A stretch of 64,000 bases of DNA from contig NC_059385.1 of the NCBI RefSeq assembly GCF_019703515.2, forward strand, positions 34,770,001-34,834,000, read 5' to 3'. The notes under the pieces are model-generated. The model was not told the DNA's origin and ran no database searches. It worked only from the letters and a program-made list of their open reading frames with translations. Shown here piece by piece: positions 11,851 through 21,103 of the stretch (the first letter of the stretch is position 1; every line of letters starts with the position of its first letter). Made by a program: the position numbers and the translations under genes. The DNA is from Myxocyprinus asiaticus. Lineage: Eukaryota > Chordata > Actinopteri > Cypriniformes > Catostomidae.

Positions 11851-11852
<2 letters not shown>

Positions 11853-11855
<3 letters not shown>

Positions 11856-13364
11856 TGCATCCGGAAAGTATTCACAGCGCTTCACTTTTTCCACATTTTG
11901 TTATGTTACAGCCTTATTCCAAAATGGATTAAATTCATTATTTTCCTCAAAATTCTTCAAACAATACCCCATAATGACAACGTGAAAGTAGTTTGTTTGA
12001 AATCTTTGCAAATTTATAAAAAATAAAAAAATCACATGTACATAAGTATTCACAGCCTTTGCTCAATACTTTGTTGAAGCACCTTTGTCACCAATTACAG
12101 CCTCAAGTCTTTTTGAGTATGATGCTACAAGCTTGGCACACCTATTTTTGGGCAGTTTCTCCCATTCTTCTTTGCAGGACTTCTCAAGCTCCATCAGGTT
12201 GGATGGGGAGCATCTGTGCACAGCCATTTTCAGATCTCTCCAGAGATGTTCAATCGGGTTCAAGTCTGGGCTCTGGCTTGGCCACTCAAGGACATTCACA
12301 GAGTGTCCCGTAGCCACTCCTTTGTTATCTTGGCTGTGTGGTTAGGGTCGTTGTCCTGTTGGAAGATGAACCTTCGCCCCAGTCTGAGGTCCAGTGTGCT
12401 CTGGAGCAGGTTTTTATCAAGGATGTCACTGTACATTGCTGCATTCATTTTTCCCTTGATCCTGACTAGTCTTCCAGTTCCTGCCGCTGAAAAACATCCC
12501 CAAAGCATAATGCTGCCACCACCATGCTTCACTGTAGGGATGGTATTGGCCAGGTGATGAGCGGTGCCTGGTTTCCTCCAGGCATGACGCTTGCCATTCG
12601 GCCAAAGAGTTCAATCTTTGTTTCTCATTGTCTGAGAGTCCTTCAGGTGCCTTTTGGCAAACTCCAGGCAGGCTGTCATGTGCCTTTTACTGAGGAGTGG
12701 CTTCCATCTGGCCACTCTACCATACAGGCCTGATTGGTGGAGTGCTGCAGAGATGGTTGTTCTTCTGGAAGGTTCTCCTCTCTCCACAGAGAAACGCTGG
12801 AGCTCTGTCAGAGTGACCATCCGGTTCTTGGTCACCTCCCTGACTAAGGCCCTTCACTCAGTTTGGCCAGGCGGCCAGCTCTAGGAAGAGTCTGGTGGTT
12901 CCAAACTTCTTCCATTTATGGATGATGGAGGCCACTGTGCTCATTTGGGACCTTCAATGCTGCAGAAATTTTTCTGTACCCTTCCCCAGATCTGTGACTC
13001 GATACAATCCTGTCTCGGAGGTCTACAGACAATTCCTTGGACTTCATGGCTTGGTTTGTGCTCTAACATGCACTGTTAACTGTGGGACCTTATATAGACA
13101 GGTGTGTGTCTTTCCAAATCATGTCCAATCAACTGAATTTACCACAGGTGAACTCCAATCAAGTTGTAGAAACATCTCAAGGATGATCAGTGGAAACAGG
13201 ATGCACCTGAGCTCAATTTTGAGTGTCATGGCAAAGGCTGTGAATACTTATGTACAAGTGATTTTTTTTTCCGTTTATTATTTTTAACAAATTTGCAAAT
13301 ATTTCAAACAAACTTCTTTCACGTTGTCATTATGGGGTATTGTTTGTAGAATTTTGAGGAAAAC
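11853..13364 (-). mobile_element. Tc1/mariner element 1, right end lost
   Basis: The left terminal inverted repeat begins cagtgcatccggaaagtatt at 11853 and continues to 'accccataatgacaacgtga' (11965-11984). The inverted copy of that inner part is at about 13303-13364, but the outermost part of roughly 88 bp of the right repeat is absent: after 'ttttgaggaaaac' the sequence passes directly into TA/TG microsatellite. The transposase gene lies between, on the minus strand. Confidence 0.9.
12063..13047 (-). pseudogene. Tc1-family transposase, broken
   Basis: The start ATG at 13047 begins MKSKELSVDLRDRIVSSHRS, the paired-like helix-turn-helix that binds the inverted repeats. Further pieces are TVTKNRMVTLTELQR-like sequence (12835-12611), [19 protein letters not shown] (12532 onward), the second catalytic Asp block [11 protein letters not shown], and the third catalytic block [18 protein letters not shown] (12290-12237). 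The frame ends GASTKY at 12063. It is broken by frameshifts. The block that should carry the first catalytic Asp (WSDET) is deleted between RNK and ELFG near 12615, so the product would be inactive even if read through. Confidence 0.88.
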
Positions 13365-13365
13365 A

Positions 13366-13399
13366 TATACATACATATATGTGTGTATATATATGTGAT

Positions 13400-13494
<95 letters not shown>
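13366..13494. repeat. Compound (TA)n-(CA)n microsatellite
   Basis: A TATG/TG-rich lead-in is followed by about 27 TA units (near 13400-13453) and about 17 CA units to 13494. It separates the two Tc1 elements and replaces the missing right end of the first. Confidence 0.95.
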
Positions 13495-13496
<2 letters not shown>

Positions 13497-13706
13497 CTGT
13501 GGCCAAAAATATTGGCACCCTTGGTAAATGTGAGAAAAGATAGATCCTTATTGTTTATCCTTTTGGTTGTTCATTCAAAATATTCACAAAAATCTAAAAT
13601 CTATCCTCAAATAGATATCAAACAATTCCAAACACAACACAAGTTTTATCAAAACATTTTTTTATTTTTTGTCAAATGTGTGGCACAATTATTGGCACCC
13701 TTTTAT

Positions 13707-14694
13707 TCAATACTTTGTGCAACCTCCCTTTGCCAAAATAACAGCTCTGAGTCTTCTCCTATAATACCTAATGAGGATAGAGAACACATGGCAAGTGATC
13801 CGAGACCATTCCTCCATACAGAATCTCTACAGATCCTTCAAATTCCAAGGTCCATGTTGGTGGACTCTCCTCTTCAGTTCACCCCGCAAGTTTTCTATGG
13901 GGTTCAGGTCAGGGGACTGGGATGGCCATGGCAGAACCTTGATTTTGTGGTCAAACCATGTTTGTGTTGATTTTGATGTTTGTTTTGGATCATTGTCCTG
14001 ATGGAAGATCCAACCAGGGCCCATTGTAAGCTTTCTGGCAGAGGCAATCAGATTTAGATTTTTTATCAGTTGATATTTGGAGTCCATGATGCCATGTATC
14101 CGAACAAGATGTCCAGGACCTCTGGTATAAAAACAGCCTCACAACATTAAAGATCCACCACCATATTTAACCGTGGGCATGAGTTACTTTTCCATATGAC
14201 TACCTGTCTATGTGTGCCAAACTCATCTCTGGTGTTTGCTGCCAAAAAGCTATTTTTTTGTTTCATCTGACCATAGAACCCGGTCCCATTTGAAGTTCCA
14301 GTAGTGTCTGACAAACTGAAGAATTCAAGCTTGTTGGATGAGAGCAGAGGCTTTTTTTCTTGAAACCCTGCCAAACAACTTGTGATGTAGGTGATGTCTG
14401 ATTATAGTTTTGGAGACTTTCTGACCGCAAGACCCAAATAATTTCTGCAGTTCTTCAGCTGTGAATTTTTAGCCACTTGAACCACCCTCCTCAGCATGTG
14501 TGGAGACAATATAGACACACGTCCTTTTCCAGACTTATTAAGATCTCCAGTTGATTGGAATGGCTTAATTATTGCTCTGATGGTGGAAGTGGGTATTTTC
14601 AATGCTTTAGCTATTTTCTTATAGCCACTTCCCATTTTGCGAAGCTCAACAACCTTTTGCTGCACATAACTTTTTTTACTTTGGTTTTACCCAT
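13707..14694 (-). pseudogene. Tc1-family transposase, broken
   Basis: The start ATG at 14694 begins MGKTKVKKVMCSKRLL in one frame and then continues as MQQKVVELRKMGSGYKKIAK, the N-terminal helix-turn-helix (SGYKKIAKALKIPTSTIRAI). Later pieces show GPGWIFHQDNDPKQTSKST (second catalytic Asp, in DNDPKQ) and [20 protein letters not shown] (third catalytic residue region; LRGEL where most family members read LWGEL or similar). The frame ends near GCTKY with TGA at 13707-13709. At least two frameshifts separate these blocks, so the gene is dead. Confidence 0.85.
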
Positions 14695-14707
14695 TGTGAT
14701 AGATGAC

Positions 14708-15340
14708 AAAGGCTGTCTCATTTGGAAGGCTGCGTACTCTGGAGGTCGCATTTCTCGGCCGCATACGCCATCGAGGCTGTCTCCTTTCAAAAAAGCGAGT
14801 AGGACACTTCAAATACAGCCTTCTTTCACGGGAATTTGGAGGATGCTTGAGGTGTATCCTTCGTGGGCACTCACAACCCACAATTTTTTGCTTCAACGGA
14901 AATGTCTAAAAAAAATAACACCAATTTGCCTGTAAATATGATGTTCAAATGCAAGTAATGTTAATTCCCAAGTTGAAGTACCTCAGTAGATTGGTGCAGA
15001 GTATATAATATGTATAATTATATTAATATATAATTAAAATAAAGTATTAAGACTAAAAGTACACCTGTAAAATCTATTTTATTTTCTCTTTACATCATTA
15101 TAACTGTCCTAAAATTTACCTCATACATTCCCTTCTAAAGGAAATTCTCACTCAAAGCGCTCGCGCTTGTTAAAGAGTGGCATGCTGTCATAGCAACCAT
15201 GTTACATTGCGTTTCCGTTTGTCCTACTATGGCCGTCTCGTTTAAACGAGATTTGTTTAAAAGAGTATGCTCGGTATACTGCAGCCTTCAAAGGACGCTT
15301 CCTACCTAGCATGCAGCCTTCCAAACGAGACACAGCCCAA
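14708..15340. mobile_element. Non-autonomous TIR element nested in Tc1 element 2
   Basis: The ends are imperfect inverted repeats: left ggctgtctcatttggaaggc tgc (14711-14733) and right gcagccttccaaacgagaca cagccc (15314-15338). There is no transposase frame. The flanking Tc1 leader reads 'gtgatagatgacaaa' on the left and 'caagagaatttggcctg' on the right, so an original 'gatgac.aagagaattt' was split. A short duplication of caaa/caag is possible but not certain. The superfamily is unknown. Confidence 0.65.
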
Positions 15341-15692
15341 GAGAATTTGGCCTGTGTGTTACCTCATATTTATACCCCTGTGAAACAGGAAGTCATGGCT
15401 GAACAATTTCATGTTCCTAGTCCCCCAGGTGTACTAAAAATGTTTTAAATATGAATGGGAATATACTTCAGATATATTTTACTCATAAGAATTTCTAGGG
15501 GTGCCAATAATTGTGGCAAACATGTTTTGGAGAAAAATATTTATTTACTTATGAGATTTTTCCCAACTTTCAATTACTTCAATTAAGGGTTAAATGTTTG
15601 TAAATATTTTGAATGAAAGATCAAAGTATAAACAATAAAGACATATTTTTCACAGGCTTCTTTATTTGCCAATATTTTTGGCCAATACTGTA

Positions 15693-17444
15693 TATATATT
15701 TGAGACATATTGAAAAAAGCACATTTCCCTAAGTGGCAAATTTAGTCATTTGCCTTTATCCCCATTGTACCAAATCAAGTCATTTTTATTTATATAGCAT
15801 TTTTAACATCACCATTTCAAAGCAGCTTTACAGAAAAATATGCTGTAACAGAAAATGAAGCTGTAATTTCTGTAATGTTTTAAAGTCATCACTGTGCATT
15901 TTTATGAAAAATGTGACTAGATTATGCATTAAAAATAGTATTTGTCTTAAGACCCCCCAGTGAGCAAACCAAAGGTGACTGTGGCAAGGAACACAAAACT
16001 TCATAAGATGTTATGTATAAATAACCATGGGGGAAACCAGGCTCAGCTGGGGGAGCTAGATCCCCTCTGGCTAAACCGCATGAATATACCTAATATCCCT
16101 AAGTCTTGACAAATTAACAAAATTCTAATTTAATTTGCCAGTAATATAAATTGTGAATTGCTGGTCATTATGCTCATTTAAAAACCTATGAATATGAAAT
16201 TTGAATGAATATACAGTAGCTTCCAGAAGCATTTCTGAAAATAAAAAATAAATAAAATAAAATAAAAATAATAATAATAATAGTTGCTAAATGACTGTTC
16301 ATGTCAAAGAGAAAAAGATTAAGCAATTTTTTTGGCCATTGCCCATACTGACTAACAGGTAATGGTCATTAGTCAATGTCAACATTAAAATAATATTTTC
16401 AACATTAAATATCAAATTTTAGCAGCCACTTATATCCAGTAATTATTGGCAGGGAGTATTAGTTTGATCCTCAAGCATCCTGGGCAATTTCTCCCTTACT
16501 TCTGCCCCATATTTTCTCATCAATTATTTAACCAAAGTATATATAATAACCTAAGGGCAATCCCTGAGTCTGGGCACAACTGGACACCATCACTCAGTTT
16601 TGTACATAATCCACAGTCCTTGGGGTTTGATTTTTTTTTTTTTTTTTTCATTTGCAATAATTAACAGAGTCAAAAAATAAAATAAATTATTAATAAACAG
16701 ATACACCATGAGAAAATTACCATTTAATTCTCAGTTCATATATTACTAGATTCCCACAATCATTGTGTGATGTACTGTCTCTACAGCTTGTCTTCCACTT
16801 TTATTTCTACAAATATAAATAATTTTACAGTAAGTGCTGTTCATTCCTAACCAGTACTTGGTCTTATTAACTGATATCAGGGAATCTTCTTGTAAACATT
16901 TGCTGTTTCATGTTAGAAACATGCTTTGTGTTTTGTACATGCTTACAATAAAGCTTCTTAAAGTTCATGGATTTGCAGTTAAACCAGAAGCACTTTATTT
17001 TTTTTCCAGATATCAACATAGACATACTGTAGATGTGATTGAGGTTCTAGAGGAAATGCTTTGACCATCTAGCTGTCGAACTGACACTTGCTTTAAGCCC
17101 TTTAACATGAATGAGGTGCCAAGTTTCACAATATTGTAGTATTACCAATTTCTTTTCTGCCATACTGCAAATTTGAAATGAACTGTTAATCAATAAGCTG
17201 CAACAATAACTGTGGGTGAAAATGTGGGTGAACGTTTCAACAGATTTTCTGAAATACCAACAGCTGACGTGACAATCTGATGGTGCTCTACCTCACTTTA
17301 ATCACTAAAACTGTCTGTTGTCCAAAAGTTGTTACCAGTGTGACTGATGGACACATTCAACTCATCATTTAATAGTTTTTAATGTATTTCCACTAAAATA
17401 ACACTCAAGTTATTATCCACTAGCAATAATCAAAGACGCAATAC
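15693..17444. other. HMGCS1 downstream flank, AT-rich, with one repeat scrap
   Basis: The sequence is mostly AT-rich and non-coding. A fragment at about 15772-15845 ('tatttatatagcatttttaac' and 'tttcaaagcagctttacag') is a widespread fish repeat motif. A T-run lies at 16630-16649. I see no gene here. Confidence 0.55.
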
Positions 17445-17450
17445 TTTATT
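17445..17450 (-). terminator. Candidate HMGCS1 polyadenylation signal
   Basis: The minus strand reads AATAAA here, about 1.29 kb past the HMGCS1 stop codon. Other minus-strand AATAAA motifs occur further out (for example 16994-16999 and 16800-16805), so the used site is undecided. Confidence 0.3.
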
Positions 17451-17888
17451 TCCTGGTTCAAGTTTATATAAAGTAAATGAAGACCATCTACATATGCTAG
17501 AATGACAATCTAATCATCCTCGTTTCACTAGAGATAAGTGCTAATCGTTTGCTTATACAAGTCAGTTTAGTAACAACTAAACAATCATTACTGTATAATT
17601 AAAAATCTATAAAACTTATATAAGTTTATGGCTCATTAATATGTAATCCAGGCACACTTCCCTCACATGGCCATGTTGATAAGACAACAAAAGGTGTTTT
17701 ATAATAGAAGGATTTAGCAAAAAACAGAGATATTCTGACAGCTGATTGGGACATAATAAAACAGATGTGAGAAGCGAGAAAACAGCAGCTTTTCGATCAA
17801 TTAAAAACAGTGAGGGATGCACGTTCTTTTAAGGCATCTGTGTTATGATGCTCAAACCCTCTTGTACTTGCTGATCCTAAAACGTCTG

Positions 17889-18345
17889 GTTGTTTTTTTT
17901 AATTTTTAATTTTCTCCCCTTTTCTCCCCAATTTGGCATGCCCAATTCCCACTACAGTACTTACTAGGTCCTCATGGTGGCACGGTTACTCATCTCAATC
18001 CGGGTGGCGGAGGATGTCTCAGTTGCCTTCACTTTTGATACAGTCAATCTGCGCATCTTATCACATGGCTCGCAGTGCATGACACCGCGGCGACTCACAG
18101 CATGTGGAGGCACATGCTACTCTCCGCAATTCACACACAACTTACCACGCGCCCCATTGAGAGCGAGAAACACTAATCGCGACCACAAGGAAATTACCCC
18201 ATGTGACTCTACTCTCCCTAGCAACCGGGCCAATTTGGTTGCTTAGGAGAGCTGGCTGGAGTCACTCAGCACACCCTGGATTCGAACTCGCGACTCCAGG
18301 GGTGGTAGTCAGCATCAATACTCGCTCAGCTACCCAGGCCCCCCC
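17889..18345 (-). mobile_element. tRNA-derived SINE, copy 1, probably within the HMGCS1 3' UTR
   Basis: On the minus strand the head reads gggggcctgggtagctgagc gag (box A type) and ends gagttcgaatccagg (box B type), the two internal RNA polymerase III promoter boxes of a tRNA-like head. The tail is A/T-rich (about 17890-17925 on the plus strand). The element is flanked by a 10-bp target-site duplication, AAAACGTCTG at 17879-17888 and AAAATGTCTG at 18346-18355. The same family splits LINE C at 26969-27413. It is not a tRNA gene. Confidence 0.88.
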
Positions 18346-18733
18346 AAAATGTCTGTTTTAAAAAGTTTAGATTCGCTTAATGCTAACAAAAGAAAACATG
18401 GAGCTTGTGAAATGCCAACAGGCAGATTTTTGAACTTTAAACTGTTAAACAATTTAGGATATCTGCATAGACAAATCTGAGCAGCAAACAGAGAAACATT
18501 TCCATGTACCAACACTTAATTTCCAAAATCTCCCTCTGCCATCTTAACCACAGTGATGGTCAAACAAATCCAGTTCTGGAACATTTAAAATGCATTTGTG
18601 TTTCATACCATTCACTGATATGCCTTTTAGCAAATGGCAGCAACAGTTCTGGGGCCCCTTTTTTGCTTGTTTCTTTTACAGATCATGTGTCCTCATTGTG
18701 ACCTGTCATTATGTGCACCTCATAGAGGTCAAC
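18346..18733 (-). other. hmgcs1: Proximal 3' UTR of HMGCS1
   Basis: This is the sequence immediately after the HMGCS1 stop codon, with no coding potential. Its extent beyond the SINE depends on which polyadenylation signal is used. Confidence 0.55.
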
Positions 18734-18823
18734 TTAATGATCCCCGTTACTAATGACGACGACCTCAGGGCCAGCTGTGGAAGTAGGGATGCGGGGCATC
18801 TTCTTCAGAGGGCTGGGAATATG
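18734..18823 (-). CDS. hmgcs1: HMGCS1 coding exon 9 (last)
   Basis: The acceptor is atctcag| before 18823. It encodes residues 491-519 ([20 protein letters not shown], then VVVISNGDH) and the TAA stop at 18736-18734. This matches the vertebrate HMGCS1 tail, whose linker is variable and whose ISNG end is conserved. Confidence 0.96.
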   Translation of the reverse strand, partial: HIPSPLKKMPRIPTSTAGPEVVVISNGDH

Positions 18824-21064
18824 CTGAGATGGAGAGAAAAACACAATAATTTTGCATTGTAATTCTAAAGAAAGATCAGTTCACTGCAGTAAAATAGAAG
18901 GCTAGAAACATACTTTAAGCAGACATGCAAATGCTTAGCTAACGCATTGCAAAGCATGTCTTCCCGTTGAACATACTAAATTTGTGTTTTTAATACACAA
19001 GGGGGTGATAGAGTTTCCTTCAAATATCTGTGCCAATAAATCAGATGTGATAAAATTCAGGTGGCTAGCAATGAACATGTCAACAGTTTACAAGTTTCTC
19101 TCTGCCATGACAATAGTTGACTTGAAAGAGAAAACTGACAGAAGACGATACTTACGCCTGCTATTGTAACCCTTGCGGCAACACTGAGAAAGTGACGCAT
19201 ACTTGTGTGTCTGCCACATTTTGAAATTCAACAACACACGAAATCGAGCTTGCATAGATAGCAGCATTTGAATCATACTTGCATGTTTCAGGCCACAGGC
19301 TTGTTTATTTTCTTTGAATATTTAATACAAAGCATACCTCCGTTGCAATGCTGGAATTGACCAGTCCGGCCTCCAGAGGCCTATCACCATTCATCGAGCG
19401 TCTGGCATACTGCCTACGATGCTTTTCATCCACCCGAGTGAGGTACCATGTTCCTGGGAACAGCTCATCAACAGAGCCTTGCGGGATGTAGTTTGCTGTA
19501 GAAATGCAAGAACCATTTTATAGATTTCTGGGGCAGAATTCCATCCACAGGTACAAATTCCTGGAATTGTCAGTTTTTAAATTTACTCTTCAGTGTAAAA
19601 ATGTCTCAAATGAGACATAACATGTCCTGCAATTTGAATTCAGGTATATGGAGGATTTGACTTTCTGAGCCATCAAGCACCAACATTTGCAATTTTGGTC
19701 TGTTCCTCATACAAAGCAGTTTCATACTTTAGAAAACTTGAAATATAGCACATGAGTCATATGGACTACTTTTATGGTCTTAAAACTCTAGTTGAAGTCA
19801 AATAGATCCAAAAGCTCCAATTCAGGCAAAATATTAATGAAAGACAGACAGAAAGAAAACATTTGAATACCTAAATGGTGGGTTTCTTCTCTGAGCTTCA
19901 TGTTCTCAGCAAATACAGTGGGTGAAACCTTCTTTCTGGAGTCCAATATGGCCTGCAGGTCGCATAGGCTGGATACCAGTTTATCCAATGCAGAGCCTTA
20001 GAAAGAGTCACGTCAGTTAGTCTGTGAATCAGTCTGGACTTATACTGTTAATAGTGAAGAGTTCCTGCAGGGCAGTATGATGGTATGTAGGGTACAACGG
20101 GGCTCAAGGCAGCACCTTTTTACTGCTTTTTTGTATCAAGGTTGATTTTATTTTATTTTATTGAATTTAGGAACAATAATTATAGAACAAAATTTGTCAC
20201 ATTATGCAAATACTTTTGATAAAGAAAGATGTTCTTAATTAAAATGCTTATTCAAAATAACCACTTTACAAAAGTGTGCATAATTTCCTGTTCATTTAAA
20301 TCACATTTGAATAAGCATTTCATAAGCTCAAGTACTCACTAAACAAAAGAATATCCATTGTGACTGGAACAGCCAATGTGAGCCCATTTTGAATAATTTG
20401 TCATTAAAATGATAGTTCACCCAAAAATGAAAATTCTCTCAATTTTCTCACCCTCATGATATCCCAGGTGTGTATGACTTTCTTTCTTCACCAGAACACA
20501 TTTGAAGAAAAATCTCAACTCTGTAGGTCCTTAAAATGCAAGTGAATTGAGATTTCTCTTTTGAAGCTCCAAAAATCAAAGTCAGCATAAACGTCATCCA
20601 TACGACTCCAGCGGTTAAATTAAATAGATTTTGGTGCAAAACAGATCAATATTTAAGAACTTTTTTTTTTTACTCTAAATCATCGCTTCCATTCTGCAAC
20701 GGTACGTGCGTGATGTAATTGCATTGGCATTTGAAACATGTGTGAACTGACGCACGTGCATCACACCCAGAAGAGCAGACCTGCGTGAAGTTGGCCCCCC
20801 ACCCAATGCAAAACTTCGACAAAATGGTCTCAATCGTTTGTGCTGCTTCGGATTTTTAAATATTAGACATTGAATTATAGGCGATGACGTCACCAGCCCC
20901 CCCCACATGCTCTAAATTCATCCAAAATAAGCTCAATCATTTGTGCTTCATTTGTGCTGGTTTGTGCCGGTAAAAGTTTAATTTGTGCTGCACGGTTTTT
21001 AAAATATTAGACACTGAATTGTCTATGTATTATAATAAAATAAAATAATACATAATATACTATG

Positions 21065-21103
<39 letters not shown>

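Larger units (their letters stand above)
13495..15692 (-). mobile_element. Tc1/mariner element 2, carrying a nested insertion
   Basis: The left inverted repeat reads cagctgtggccaaaaatatt then ggcaccctt. The right one (about 15600-15692) reads, inverted, acagtattggccaaaaatat then tggc. The inner repeat parts 'tccttattgtttatccttttg' and its inverted copy near 15625-15650 agree. This is a different Tc1 family from element 1. The transposase is on the minus strand, and a TIR element of about 630 bp sits in the leader upstream of its start codon. Confidence 0.88.

Noticed and set aside
11644..12026. Plus-strand frames with Cys/Val and Tyr/Ile runs
   Set aside because: They are translations of TG and TA microsatellites running into the Tc1 inverted repeat.
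13383..13970. 195-codon plus-strand frame
   Set aside because: It starts in a TA/CA microsatellite and then reads the wrong strand of the Tc1 transposase.
18250..18340. tRNA gene
   Set aside because: Box A and box B are present but belong to a SINE head: the unit is repeated at 27330-27410, has an A/T-rich body and target-site duplications, and does not fold into a clean cloverleaf.
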